Shown: positions 1 through 8,034, numbered from the stretch's first letter. The stretch is DNA of 29,852 bases from an uncultured Bacteroides sp. (GCA_900546355.1 URCM01000027.1:1-29852); one strand, 5' to 3'. Notes: a model not told the origin generated them from the letters alone. Numbers and translations: made by a program.

Positions 1-174
1 GTTTTAAAACTTTTGCGTAACTTTGCTGAACAACTTTTCAAAGCATCGGTTACGAGTCCCTCATATTGGTCAAGTGCTGTTCTGTTCATTGCTTTAATGT
101 GTGGTTGGATACCATTAAAGGTAATGAAAATCAGCTACTTGACCTATTTTATTCTGCTAAACTTTATTAATTAA
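1..174 (+). CDS. Possible C-terminal end of a membrane protein (partial)
   Basis: Frame 1 is open from the first base to a TAA at 172-174, giving about 57 codons. The translation is strongly hydrophobic towards its end (segments resembling AVLFIALMCGWIPLK and ISYLTYFILLNFIN), as expected for the last one or two helices of a membrane protein whose start lies left of the window. No family is recognisable from so short a piece. The caution is that an open frame of this length at a window edge can arise by chance, and a TAnnTTTG-like octamer lies near base 18, so the stretch could instead be intergenic. It would converge on the radical SAM gene, with about 47 bp between the two stops. Confidence 0.33.
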   Translation, partial: VLKLLRNFAEQLFKASVTSPSYWSSAVLFIALMCGWIPLKVMKISYLTYFILLNFIN

Positions 175-221
175 CTTGTTTGTTGTCAACGGATTAGCTA
201 TTAATTTAACGAAGTATTAAT

Positions 222-1301
222 TTATGATTTGGTGAATAATTTGTGCAAATGACATACTAACAGTTCGCCTTTCTCGTTGCGCAGGTGCATGCCGTTACCC
301 CGGCAATAGCGGAAATAGTCGCACGAGGCACATTCGCCGGTGCGCATCCATTCGCGGTCGCGATAGGGGAGGAAGCGGTTTTCCCATACTTCCATGAACT
401 CGTCCTGATAGATGTTGCCTTGGTGATAATCGGCGCGGATGCTGGGGCACGATGAAATGGAACCGTCTATCAGTACCGAGCCGACGGTGATGCCTGCCTG
501 GCAGCTGAACAGGTGGTCGCGTACGTCTCCTTCGTAGTTGCCCAAGAAGCCTTCGCATCCGTAACTGATGCGGATGTCTCCGGATTGGCGCGTGCGTTTG
601 ATGAAGTCCAGCATCCCCCGGAACTCTTCGGGAGAGAGTTGCAGTTCGGCATCGTGCGCCGCCCTTCCTATGGGGAACACGGTGAAGAGCCGCCAGCGTT
701 TCAGTCCGATGCCGATGAGGTATTGTTTCAGTTCTTCCAGGTAAGGGTAATTGTGCTTGTTCACGCAGGTCACTACATCGAACACGAAGCCGGGTAAGGC
801 TGCCAGCATACGGATGGCTTTGATGGCACGGTCGAAACTTTCCGGATGTCCGCGCATCCAGTTGTGTTCTTCCTTGAATCCGTCCAGACTGACGGTAGCC
901 GAGTGCATGCCGGCACGGATGAGGCTTTCCAACCGTTCGGGAGTAAGGAACAATCCGTTTGTCACCATGCCCCAAGGGAATCCTTTTTCGTAGATGGCAC
1001 GTCCGCACGCTTCCAAATCTTCGCGCACCAGCGGTTCGCCTCCGGTCAAGATGATGAAAACCTTGTGCGGGTCGGTGTGGGCGGCTACATTGTCCAGCAC
1101 CCGCAGGAAATCTTCTTTCGGCATGTCCTGGTAGCCGGCTATCTTTTTGCAATCGCTTCCGCAATGGCGGCAATGCAGGTTACAGCGCAGCGTGCATTCC
1201 CAGAACAATTGCCGCAACGGATGTTCCTTGATAAGGTTGTCGGTAAGCTTCCGGTTGATTTCCAACCCCAGGCGTTTGCGTAGTGTAAGTGATTCTTTCA
1301 T
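222..1301 (-). CDS. Radical SAM/SPASM protein, rSAM/lipoprotein-system type
   Basis: This is a radical S-adenosylmethionine enzyme with a C-terminal SPASM-type auxiliary cluster domain, so it probably modifies a peptide or protein. The CxxxCxxC motif that holds the catalytic 4Fe-4S cluster is C40, C44 and C47, followed by the SAM-binding TGGEP motif around residues 88-92. Late in the protein come cysteines in CQAG, CPS, ECASCDYFRYCRGNG and CHLH contexts, fitting auxiliary clusters. The N-terminal ESLTLRKRLGLEINRK and HPLRQLFWECTLRC stretches resemble the Bacteroidetes family annotated as the rSAM/lipoprotein system (TIGR04133, from memory). The ATG at 1301 is chosen; the frame opens six bases earlier only through a TTG. 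No partner lipoprotein or small precursor peptide is visible in the window, so the substrate is unknown. Confidence 0.88.
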   Translation of the reverse strand: MKESLTLRKRLGLEINRKLTDNLIKEHPLRQLFWECTLRCNLHCRHCGSDCKKIAGYQDMPKEDFLRVLDNVAAHTDPHKVFIILTGGEPLVREDLEACGRAIYEKGFPWGMVTNGLFLTPERLESLIRAGMHSATVSLDGFKEEHNWMRGHPESFDRAIKAIRMLAALPGFVFDVVTCVNKHNYPYLEELKQYLIGIGLKRWRLFTVFPIGRAAHDAELQLSPEEFRGMLDFIKRTRQSGDIRISYGCEGFLGNYEGDVRDHLFSCQAGITVGSVLIDGSISSCPSIRADYHQGNIYQDEFMEVWENRFLPYRDREWMRTGECASCDYFRYCRGNGMHLRNEKGELLVCHLHKLFTKS

Positions 1302-1381
1302 AAACAATGTTTTTCACATTTTTATTAAGTAAATGAAAGAAAACTTCGAATACTGCATGTCATGTCCTGTTTTTTTTACGT

Positions 1382-1882
1382 TCAGAAGCCCAACCGTTTG
1401 AATTCGTTTTCGAAGTTAGGCGTGAAGATGCCTGTGCCTAATGCTTTCCGGATGTTCTCTAAAGTCCAGAAGCGTCCGCCGTCCAGTTCGTCGCTGGGGG
1501 TGATAGTGCCGTCGTAGGTAGTGCGGTGACTGAACACCAGTTCTTTTTCACGGTCGGATTCGAAGACGTAATGCGTGAGGAGTTGGGGCGTGAAGCCGGT
1601 AATGCCTAATTCTTCGCGTGCTTCCCGTACCAGTGCCATTTCTACACTCTCGCCCAGGTCGATGTGTCCGCCTACCGATGTGTCCCATTTGCCGGGCTGG
1701 ATGTCTTTCCACGCCGGACGGCGTTGCAGGAAAAGTTCACCCCGGCTGTTGAACACGTGCAAGTGTACTACCGGATGCAGCAGTTTGCTCCCGTTGTGGC
1801 ATTCGCCCCGCGTGGCTGCTCCCGTTATGTTTCCCTCTTCATCTACGAGGGGGAACATTTCTTTTTCGTTGTCGCTTGTCAT
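1382..1882 (-). CDS. Nudix hydrolase
   Basis: A 166-residue single-domain Nudix protein. The 23-residue Nudix box runs from G72 to I94 and fits GX5EX7REUXEEXGU exactly (GHIDLGE, then REAREELGI); E87, E90 and E91 should bind the catalytic metal. The N-terminal FPLVDEEGNITGAATRGECH and LHPVVHLHVFNSRGELFLQRR stretches resemble the YfcD / isopentenyl-diphosphate-isomerase-like branch, whose members hydrolyse nucleoside-diphosphate-linked compounds; the real substrate cannot be read from sequence. It is cytoplasmic, with no signal peptide. It lies on the same strand as the response regulator upstream, separated by a 168-bp gap containing a 73-bp palindromic repeat, so it probably has its own transcription unit. 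Confidence 0.9.
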   Translation of the reverse strand: MTSDNEKEMFPLVDEEGNITGAATRGECHNGSKLLHPVVHLHVFNSRGELFLQRRPAWKDIQPGKWDTSVGGHIDLGESVEMALVREAREELGITGFTPQLLTHYVFESDREKELVFSHRTTYDGTITPSDELDGGRFWTLENIRKALGTGIFTPNFENEFKRLGF

Positions 1883-1910
1883 ATCTTGATTCGTTTATCG
1901 GATGAAAAAA

Positions 1911-1983
1911 TCACCACAGGGGACACAGAGTATCACAGAGGAAAATTTAAAGACTCTGTGTGCCTCTGTGGCCTCTGTGGTGA
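1911..1983. repeat. Palindromic repeat element 1 (CACCACAG ends)
   Basis: A 73-bp imperfect palindrome with TCACCACAG at the left end and CTGTGGTGA at the right end. The arms continue as CACAGAG-type triplicated motifs (three CACAGAG-like blocks on the left, three CTCTGTG-like blocks on the right) around an AT-rich centre (AAAATTTAAAGA). It shares TATCAC(A/T)GAGGAA followed by AATTTAA(A)GA with the element at 9522 and the CACCACAG ends with the one at 21530. It sits in the gap between the response-regulator stop and the Nudix start, where the transcript could fold into a long hairpin. Confidence 0.75.
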
Positions 1984-2050
1984 AATATTGCTTGTTTTAT
2001 CGTCACAAAAATAAGCATTTCGCCGGATTTATCCTGCATCGCCTGCCGAT

Positions 2051-2743
2051 TTATTCGGGAGAGACCGTCCGCAGCACGTAGCCTTTTTTCTTGATGGACT
2101 CGATGCGTATGCCCGAATCGTCTTTCAGGTAGTGGCGCAGGTAGGAAATCTGCACGTTCAGCGCAAGCGAGTTGGCGTACGAGTCGTTTCCCCATACGTG
2201 GGTCAGGATGTCTTCGCGGTAGACGGTCTGGTTGATGTTTTGGAACAGCAGGGTCAGTATTTCCGCCTGACGCGAGGTGACGGTGTGCGCCGTGCCGCAT
2301 ACGGTCAGCTCGTTGGTTTCGGGCGAGAAGAGGGTATGGCTAGCTTGGTAGTGCGGGTTGTCTTCGCCGGTACTGTCCGCGAAACGTTCTTCTATCTTTG
2401 CCAATAGTTCTTCGGGATAGAAGGGCTTGGGGATGTAGTCGTTCCCTTTCAGGCTGAATCCTTTCAGGCGGTCGGAGATTTCGGTGCGGTCGGACAGGAA
2501 GAACAGCAGCACTTTCTTGTCCCAGCTGCGGATTTGCCGTGCCACCTCGAATCCGTTTATCTCCGGCATATTGATGTCCAGCAATACCAGGTCGGGGCGG
2601 CAGAGGCGGAACTGCTCCAACGCCTGCTTCCCGTCGGGCACGTGTACGACTTCGTAGCCTGCTTTTTCGAGGAAGCGTTTCAAGAACAACGAATATGTGG
2701 CGTCGTCATCGGCAAACAGGATTTTTAAGGGTGAATCGTTCAT
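2051..2743 (-). CDS. OmpR/PhoB-family response regulator
   Basis: A cytoplasmic transcription factor of 230 residues, partner of the upstream histidine kinase. The receiver domain (residues 6-120) has the acidic pocket D12-D14, phospho-acceptor D56 in LVLLDINMP, S84 at the switch position and K106 in DYIPKPF. A winged-helix Trans_reg_C domain follows (about 130-228), ending in SLALNVQISYLRHYLKDDSGIRIESIKKKGYVL. Its start codon overlaps the kinase stop as ATGA, so the two are translationally coupled. It differs from the Bacteroides RprY sequence as I remember it, so no symbol is assigned. A likely target is the divergent outer-membrane barrel gene next to the kinase, an inference from position only. 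Confidence 0.95.
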   Translation of the reverse strand: MNDSPLKILFADDDATYSLFLKRFLEKAGYEVVHVPDGKQALEQFRLCRPDLVLLDINMPEINGFEVARQIRSWDKKVLLFFLSDRTEISDRLKGFSLKGNDYIPKPFYPEELLAKIEERFADSTGEDNPHYQASHTLFSPETNELTVCGTAHTVTSRQAEILTLLFQNINQTVYREDILTHVWGNDSYANSLALNVQISYLRHYLKDDSGIRIESIKKKGYVLRTVSPE

Positions 2744-4128
2744 TGCGGTATAGATATATAAAAGGTGGTACCTCGGTTTGGTTCGCTCTCTACGCGGATG
2801 TGCCCGCGGTGGGCTTCCACCAAGCTTTTTACGTAGCTCAGCCCCAGTCCCAGTCCCGGAATGTTCTCGCGGCGCACTGCCGGGCTGCGGTAGAATTTCT
2901 CGAAGATGTGTTTCAGCTCGTCGGCTGGGATGCCCCTTCCGTTGTCGCTCACTTCGATGTCTGTCCGGTTGCCCGTCTGGCGGAGGGTAATTGTAATGAC
3001 GGCTTCGCCCCGCGCATACTTCACGGCGTTTTCCAGCAGGTTGCTGAAGATGTTGCTGATGTGCATCCGGTCGGCTTTCACGAGGATGTCTTGCGGCTCG
3101 GAGTCGATGCGGATGCTCACGCCCTGCCTTTCGGCCTTTTCCGCCAGCGGACGGAGGAGGGCGTTCAGGCTGAACACGGTGCGGTTGAGCGGGATTTCCT
3201 TGAAGTCGCCGTAGGTCATGTCGCGCAGCTTCGAGAAGTAGGCGGAGAGGTTGTCCAGCTCTGCTTGTGCATCGGCAACCGCTTCCCGGCGCAATGTTTC
3301 ATCGCGGCTCATTTCTTTGTCCTTAAGTACCGACATCAGGATTTTCAGCGACTGTACGGGGCGTTTCAGTTCGTGAATCATCGCGTGCAGGAAGTCGTTG
3401 CGCAGGCGGTTCAGCTTCCGTTCGCCGTGAATGGTGCGTGCCTGGTAGATGAGGCAGAGTATCAGGAGGACTGCCCATACGGCAGATGCCGCCAGCATCC
3501 AGTATATCTCTTTCAGCAGCGTGCCGGTCTTGAGGCTGCCTCCGATGAAGACGCTTTCCCGGTTCAGGGGGTTGATGCCGAACTGCAGTCGGTACGTGGG
3601 GCGGAAGAAACTGCCTGCCGACACGGTCTCGATGTCCGCCAGCAGCTGCCGTCCGGCAGAGGCGGTGACCGTGAGTGCCGGTTCGTCCAGCCGTTCGCGC
3701 AAGAAGGCTTCCAGTGCTTGTGGGGAGGCAAGCCCGCGTTCGCTTGCCACGTAGCGTGTGGCCAAGGTACTCCAGTTGTTGTAGGAGACGGAAGCAGGCA
3801 GGTAGAACGTGTCGGTCTGCAGCGTCAGGCGTGTGTTCCACTGCACGATGCCGTTTTCAACGTACGAGCCGGGCACCGAAGTGTAGGTGTCCAGCAGCTC
3901 ATGGGTTTCGGCGGTAAAGAGGTAGACCACGAAGCCTTTGTCGGACGGAATCTGCATCTGTTGCCGGAAGAAGTCGCCGCAGCATTGTCCTACCAGCCGT
4001 TTCTGTTCGTCGACCGCCTGCTCCAGCGCGTGCCGGCACTGCAGGCGGAAGCCGATTGCCTGCGCTATCAGAATGGACAGCGAGGCGACTATGGTGACGA
4101 GGTTTATCCAAGGGACTGATTTCTTCAT
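2740..4128 (-). CDS. Two-TM sensor histidine kinase
   Basis: A 462-residue inner-membrane sensor kinase. TM1 is at about residues 8-26, the periplasmic sensor region at 27-207 (no recognisable domain), and TM2 at about 208-229. HisKA follows with phospho-acceptor H252 in HAMIHELKRPVQSLK. The HATPase_c domain has an N box at 359-372 (N367), G1 DNGRG at 395-399 and G2 GLGLGLSY at 425-432. The ATG at 4128 is preferred to a TTG at 4155, because that TTG lies inside the predicted -7 promoter element (4153-4160) and the ATG places TM1 right at the N terminus. It overlaps the response-regulator start by 4 nt and is divergent from the barrel gene at 4504. Confidence 0.94.
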   Translation of the reverse strand: MKKSVPWINLVTIVASLSILIAQAIGFRLQCRHALEQAVDEQKRLVGQCCGDFFRQQMQIPSDKGFVVYLFTAETHELLDTYTSVPGSYVENGIVQWNTRLTLQTDTFYLPASVSYNNWSTLATRYVASERGLASPQALEAFLRERLDEPALTVTASAGRQLLADIETVSAGSFFRPTYRLQFGINPLNRESVFIGGSLKTGTLLKEIYWMLAASAVWAVLLILCLIYQARTIHGERKLNRLRNDFLHAMIHELKRPVQSLKILMSVLKDKEMSRDETLRREAVADAQAELDNLSAYFSKLRDMTYGDFKEIPLNRTVFSLNALLRPLAEKAERQGVSIRIDSEPQDILVKADRMHISNIFSNLLENAVKYARGEAVITITLRQTGNRTDIEVSDNGRGIPADELKHIFEKFYRSPAVRRENIPGLGLGLSYVKSLVEAHRGHIRVESEPNRGTTFYISIPQ

Positions 4129-4152
4129 AAGCGTATGTTTGATTGTGCACGA

Positions 4153-4160
4153 CAAAGATA
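4153..4160 (-). promoter_or_regulatory. -7 promoter element of the kinase/regulator operon
   Basis: On the minus strand this reads TATCTTTG, an exact match to the Bacteroidetes -7 consensus TAnnTTTG, 25 bp ahead of the kinase ATG. No clear -33 TTTG is seen. The predicted transcription start is near 4146, giving a leader of roughly 18 nt. Confidence 0.55.
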
Positions 4161-4231
4161 GCGGAAAAACCCGGAACTGTGGCGCGGAGTAATAAAATAG
4201 TAATATAGGCGTAACCCACGGGTAAGGATTA

Positions 4232-4265
4232 TTTTTCGCCGCCGGAAAGTTTTGCCGTTACTTTG
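4232..4265 (+). promoter_or_regulatory. Possible promoter for the beta-barrel gene
   Basis: TTTTT at 4232-4236 and TTACTTTG at 4258-4265 are 21 bp apart and resemble a Bacteroidetes -33/-7 pair with one mismatch in the -7 box. If used, transcription would begin near 4272 and the whole 41-bp repeat block would lie in a ~230-nt 5' leader. Confidence 0.35.
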
Positions 4266-4280
4266 CAGCGGGTTCCAGCC

Positions 4281-4458
4281 GGATAAGCATTGTCGGAGGC
4301 TCGGACGATGCCAATCCTGCAGGATAAGTGCTGTCGGAAGCTCGGACGATGCCAATCCTACAGGATAAGTGCTGTCGGAGGCTCGGACGATGCCAATCCT
4401 GCAGGATTCGTGCTGTCGGAGGCTCGGATGATGCCAATCCTGTAGGATAAGTGTTGCC
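4281..4458. repeat. 41-bp tandem repeats (four units plus a partial)
   Basis: Units begin with GGATAAG (or GGATTCG) at 4281, 4322, 4363 and 4404, each exactly 41 bp long, with a degenerate partial fifth from 4445. The shared core is TGTCGGAGGCTCGGACGATG followed by CCAATCCTGCA. At each junction the end of one unit and the start of the next form a 12-bp palindrome, ATCCTGCAGGAT (4314-4325 and 4396-4407); the other two junctions read ATCCTACAGGAT and ATCCTGTAGGAT. The block fills the middle of the 375-bp gap between the divergent kinase and barrel genes. 41 is not a multiple of three, so it does not encode a peptide repeat. It could be a regulator-binding array, a leader structure, or simply a VNTR. 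Confidence 0.93.
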
Positions 4459-4503
4459 GACTGCGGACGGAATGATAAATCTTAACGAAAACAAAAATAT
4501 ACG

Positions 4504-6810
4504 ATGATGAAAAGAATGATTTTTACAGCGATGTTGCTGCACTGCGTCTGTGCAGGCATCGGGGCGGACAGCCTGACGGGAAAAGTGACGGATGAGGCGC
4601 ATCGGGGAGTGGCGTATGCCAATGTGGTGCTGCTCGCGCTGCCCGATTCGGTTTTTGTGGCTGGCACGGTGAGCGATGCCGACGGATGTTTCACGCTGGA
4701 GGCTTCGGCTCCGGGCGAAGGCTTGCTGCGGTTCTCGTGCTTGGGCTACCGCTCATGCACGGTTCCGGCAAGCGGCTTTACGGGCGAAGTGACGCTGTGC
4801 GAAGAGAGCGTTCGGCTGCAGGGCGTGGAGGTGGTGGCGGAACGTCCCGTTCATCAGCTGAAAGACGGCGCGCTGCTGACCCGCGTGGAGGGCACGACGT
4901 TGAGCCAATACCACCGCATCAACGATATGCTGGCGGTGTTGCCGGGGATGACGTTCACCGTGTCGGGCGAGGTGGAAGTGTTCGGCTTGGGCACTCCGGT
5001 GATTTACATCAACAACCGCAAGGCGCGTGCCGATGAGCTGCAGCAGCTCACGCCGCAAGACATCCGTTCGGTGGAGCTGATTACCAATCCGGGCGCACGC
5101 TACGACGCCGAGGGGAAAGCGGTGCTGAAGGTCTATACCTTGCGCCGTGACGACGGGCATGCCTTGCTGGTGGAGCACGTGTCGGAGCAGGGCAGGCGGT
5201 ATTCCGACTACGAGACGCTGCGCTACGACTACTGGAACCGGAAGCTCCACGTGTCGGCGTATTACCAGTATGCCGATTACCGTTCGGTGGTGAACCAGCC
5301 GCAATCGCACGAGCTGGCGTTGGGCGACAGCCTGTATCTGTACCGGAATCCCGACCAGGGCGACCGCCGCGACACGAAGCAACATACGTGGTACGCTAAT
5401 GCAGATTATGAGCTTACCGCCCGTCACGTGATAGGGGCGAAGGTGGAAGGCACACATACACGTGACTATACGTTCCGTACCGGGAACCTGGCATACGGGT
5501 GGAGCCATGCACCCTTGGCGGAAAAAGACATCGACAACGATTACCTGAACCGCACCGACGTGTATCACGCCAACCTGTTCCATAACGCCGACTGGAGCGA
5601 CCGGCTTTCGTCCGCCCTCAACCTCGACTTTGTGTACAACCGGAACCGCTACCGGCAGGCGACGGCGGAAACAAGTTCGGGCGAATGGCTGGAAACAGAA
5701 AGCCGTGGGAAGGGGAATTTGTCGATTGCCTCGGGCCAGTTGGCGTTCGATTACCGCCCTGCCTCCGGTGTGCAGGTGGGCTTTGGAAGCGACGTGAGCC
5801 GGGTGCATACGCACAACGAACTGCAGAGCACGGCAGACAATGTGGCGGCTTCGCTTTACGATGAAGACGAGGTGCGTGCGGCGGCGTTTGCGGACGTGTC
5901 GGCAGAGGCGGGCAGCTTCTCTTTCCGGGCAGGTGTGCGTTACGAATATATGCAGATGAAGTTCCGCGACCGGCTGGACGCTTCAGGCAACCTGACCCGC
6001 CGCTTCCACAACGTCTATCCTTCGGCAAGCGTCAGCTACAAGCGCAACGGCTGGAGCCAGACGCTTTCTTTCTCGTCGCGCACCACGCGCCCTTCGTTCC
6101 GCCAGCTGAGCAACGCCGTCTATTACAGCAACGAGTTCATGTACCAGCGGGGAAATCCGCTGCTGCTGCCTGCCACGGCGTACAAGCTGGAGTGGAGCAT
6201 CAGCCACAAACCCTTTTATTTCAGCGCGAGCTATACGTACGAGAAGAACCACCTGTCCACCTGCCATGAGGAAGAAGCGGGAAACCGCATCATCAGCACC
6301 TTTTGCAATTACCGCCGCATTCAGTACCTGAAGGCGACGCTGAACATTCAGAAGACGTTCGGCATCTGGCATCCTTCCCTTACGTTGGGCATCAGCCAGC
6401 CCTTTTTCAAGGTGATGTACCGTGGAGAACCGCTTGCCTACCATTCGCCCAACTGTACCGCTGCGCTCAACCAGCAGTTCACATTCCCGAAAGACTATCT
6501 GCTAAGTGTGTATTACGCCTTCTATTCCGGCGGCGATTTGGGGAGCGTATCCATTCGTCCTTACCAAATGCTGAATCTGGAATTGCAGAAAGATTTCTTC
6601 GAGAAACGTTTCAGTGTCAGCTTGAAGGCTTACGACCTGCTGCGCACCATGAAGTTCCGCGAAGAGCAGCGTGAGGGGAACCTCCGTTTCACCCAGACCG
6701 AAGACTACCAGCTGTGGAATTTCTCCGTCAGCCTGGTCTTCCGTTTCAATCAGTTGAAGAACACGTACCGCGGCAAGAACTCATCGGCAAGCGATATGGA
6801 GCGGATGTGA
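4504..6810 (+). CDS. Outer-membrane beta-barrel protein, TonB-receptor-like
   Basis: A 768-residue outer-membrane protein of the OMP_b-brl_3 type. A signal peptide (residues 1-21, ending near GIGA) is followed by a carboxypeptidase-regulatory-like domain (about 24-105, starting LTGKVTDEAHRGVAYANVVL), then a TonB-receptor plug (about 110-210, including VIYINNRKARADELQQLTPQDIRSVELITNPGARYD) and a long barrel of alternating aromatic strands to about residue 751. A 17-residue polar tail follows the last strand. Proteins of this type resemble SusC-like receptors but are shorter and usually lack a SusD partner, as here. The substrate is unknown. The gene is visibly GC-richer than those to its right and is divergent from the two-component operon, which may control it. 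Confidence 0.92.
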   Translation: MMKRMIFTAMLLHCVCAGIGADSLTGKVTDEAHRGVAYANVVLLALPDSVFVAGTVSDADGCFTLEASAPGEGLLRFSCLGYRSCTVPASGFTGEVTLCEESVRLQGVEVVAERPVHQLKDGALLTRVEGTTLSQYHRINDMLAVLPGMTFTVSGEVEVFGLGTPVIYINNRKARADELQQLTPQDIRSVELITNPGARYDAEGKAVLKVYTLRRDDGHALLVEHVSEQGRRYSDYETLRYDYWNRKLHVSAYYQYADYRSVVNQPQSHELALGDSLYLYRNPDQGDRRDTKQHTWYANADYELTARHVIGAKVEGTHTRDYTFRTGNLAYGWSHAPLAEKDIDNDYLNRTDVYHANLFHNADWSDRLSSALNLDFVYNRNRYRQATAETSSGEWLETESRGKGNLSIASGQLAFDYRPASGVQVGFGSDVSRVHTHNELQSTADNVAASLYDEDEVRAAAFADVSAEAGSFSFRAGVRYEYMQMKFRDRLDASGNLTRRFHNVYPSASVSYKRNGWSQTLSFSSRTTRPSFRQLSNAVYYSNEFMYQRGNPLLLPATAYKLEWSISHKPFYFSASYTYEKNHLSTCHEEEAGNRIISTFCNYRRIQYLKATLNIQKTFGIWHPSLTLGISQPFFKVMYRGEPLAYHSPNCTAALNQQFTFPKDYLLSVYYAFYSGGDLGSVSIRPYQMLNLELQKDFFEKRFSVSLKAYDLLRTMKFREEQREGNLRFTQTEDYQLWNFSVSLVFRFNQLKNTYRGKNSSASDMERM

Positions 6811-6816
6811 CGGTTT

Positions 6817-6847
6817 CTTAACGCTTTCTTGGCTTAACGCTTTCTTG
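6817..6847. repeat. Duplicated 15-bp direct repeat
   Basis: CTTAACGCTTTCTTG occurs at 6817-6831 and again at 6833-6847, just past the barrel-gene stop and ahead of the esterase promoter. The copies are identical with a 16-bp period. No hairpin or T-tract is evident, so it is not a typical terminator. Confidence 0.8.
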
Positions 6848-6901
6848 CGGATATGCACAGGATTGGATAAAATTCTATCAGTGGAAATCCATAATTTTTC
6901 G

Positions 6902-6909
6902 TATCTTTG
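6902..6909 (+). promoter_or_regulatory. -7 promoter element of the esterase genes
   Basis: TATCTTTG matches TAnnTTTG exactly. Transcription would start near 6916, leaving only about 9 nt before the ATG at 6925. No convincing -33 TTTG is present at the usual distance. Confidence 0.55.
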
Positions 6910-6924
6910 CGAAAACACATGATT

Positions 6925-8034
6925 ATGAAAACACAAAAGAAATCTATCTGTCAATTGGTTTGGATGGTGGGAGCATGGTTTGCTTGTACCTCCGTTTTTG
7001 CCGATACACAACGTATGGGCAATACTTTTATACCTGCCGATGATGCGCATATCGTTTATATGGGGCGTATCAGCCACCGCATTCCGAAAGCGGTGACATT
7101 TACGTATCCGGGGGTAAGCATCTTCGCCAACTTCGAGGGTACTTCGCTTCGGATGAAAGCGAAACCGGGGAGCGGCGACTTCATGGTGGAGATAGACAAT
7201 CAGCTGCCTTACCGCATCGGCTTTACAAAAAACGATTCGGTATTGACGCTTGCCGAAGGATTGCCTGAAGGTGTGCATCGAGCGCGTATCATGTATATAT
7301 TGGAAGGGTTCGAAATGAAACCTGTATTCGAAGGCTTCTATGTAGATAAAGGATGTGAGTTGGCTGAGGCTCCCATATTGCCGGAACGCCGCATTGAGTT
7401 TATTGGCAATTCCATTACTTGCGGTTATGGAGTCGAATCTGATAACCAAAACGAGCATTTCACTTACGATACTGAAAATCATTTTTATACGTATGCGGCA
7501 TTAACGGCACGCGCATTGAAGGCACAACATCTGGTTGTGGCACGTTCGGGGATTGGTATTTACCGGAATGTGGGTGAACCGGTATCAGGAAGTGAAAATT
7601 GTCTGCCGGCAATGTATGGACAGGTCATGTTTACCGACCCTACGGAACTATGGGACCATAGTTTATATACCCCCGATGTGGTCTGCATCAATTTAGGGAC
7701 AAATGATGCAGGAGACGGAAAGTCGGATTTCCGTTTGTTGACCGATGGGTATCGGAAATTTGTCAGCCATTTGCGTGATATATATCCGAAAGCCAAAATT
7801 GTTTTACTGAGCGGTTCCATGTTGAACGGTAAACCGCTGGAAGATGTAAAACGGGCGATGGATACGGTAGTGGCAGAACGCAAACAGGAGGGCGATACCG
7901 AAGTGTATCGTTTCGATATGTCTCCTCAAACGGGTTCGTTGGGATACGGGGCGGACTGGCATCCCTCTATGCGTCAGCAACAGAAAATGGCAAATGAACT
8001 TACGGCATATCTGAAAACATTGATGGATTGGTAA
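6925..8034 (+). CDS. Secreted SGNH/GDSL carbohydrate esterase, CE2-like
   Basis: A 369-residue exported esterase, probably removing acetyl groups from a polysaccharide. A signal peptide (residues 1-26, ending SVFA) is followed by a beta-sandwich N-terminal region like the CE2_N domain (about 35-145) and an SGNH hydrolase domain (about 155-367). Catalytic motifs are GNSITCGYG with nucleophile S163, LGTND with N260, and ADWHPS with D344/H346, the arrangement seen in carbohydrate esterase family 2. An ATG at 6919 is also possible; the frame extends further only through a TTG inside the -7 box. It is followed after 43 bp by a second acetylesterase on the same strand. No glycoside hydrolase or Sus pair is adjacent, so the glycan cannot be named. 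Confidence 0.88.
   Translation: MKTQKKSICQLVWMVGAWFACTSVFADTQRMGNTFIPADDAHIVYMGRISHRIPKAVTFTYPGVSIFANFEGTSLRMKAKPGSGDFMVEIDNQLPYRIGFTKNDSVLTLAEGLPEGVHRARIMYILEGFEMKPVFEGFYVDKGCELAEAPILPERRIEFIGNSITCGYGVESDNQNEHFTYDTENHFYTYAALTARALKAQHLVVARSGIGIYRNVGEPVSGSENCLPAMYGQVMFTDPTELWDHSLYTPDVVCINLGTNDAGDGKSDFRLLTDGYRKFVSHLRDIYPKAKIVLLSGSMLNGKPLEDVKRAMDTVVAERKQEGDTEVYRFDMSPQTGSLGYGADWHPSMRQQQKMANELTAYLKTLMDW

Noticed and set aside
40..65. GGTTACGAGTCCC resembling a tRNA T-arm.
   Set aside because: It has an extra base in the loop, its flanks do not pair as a T-stem, and no cloverleaf or CCA end is present.
2695..4119. A 474-codon open frame on the plus strand opposite the histidine kinase.
   Set aside because: The minus-strand frame carries complete HisKA and HATPase motifs; the antisense frame has no recognisable features and reflects GC-rich codon usage.
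4190..4225. TAACCC-AC-GGGTAA near-palindrome upstream of the kinase.
   Set aside because: One of six arm positions mismatches and there is no second copy; too weak to call an operator.
4281..4458. Repeat block considered as a CRISPR array.
   Set aside because: Units are contiguous with no unique spacers and there are no cas genes; it is a plain tandem repeat.
4753..5814. A 353-codon minus-strand open frame inside the barrel gene.
   Set aside because: It lies wholly within a gene with a clear signal peptide, plug and barrel; the antisense translation is low-complexity and valine/histidine-rich.
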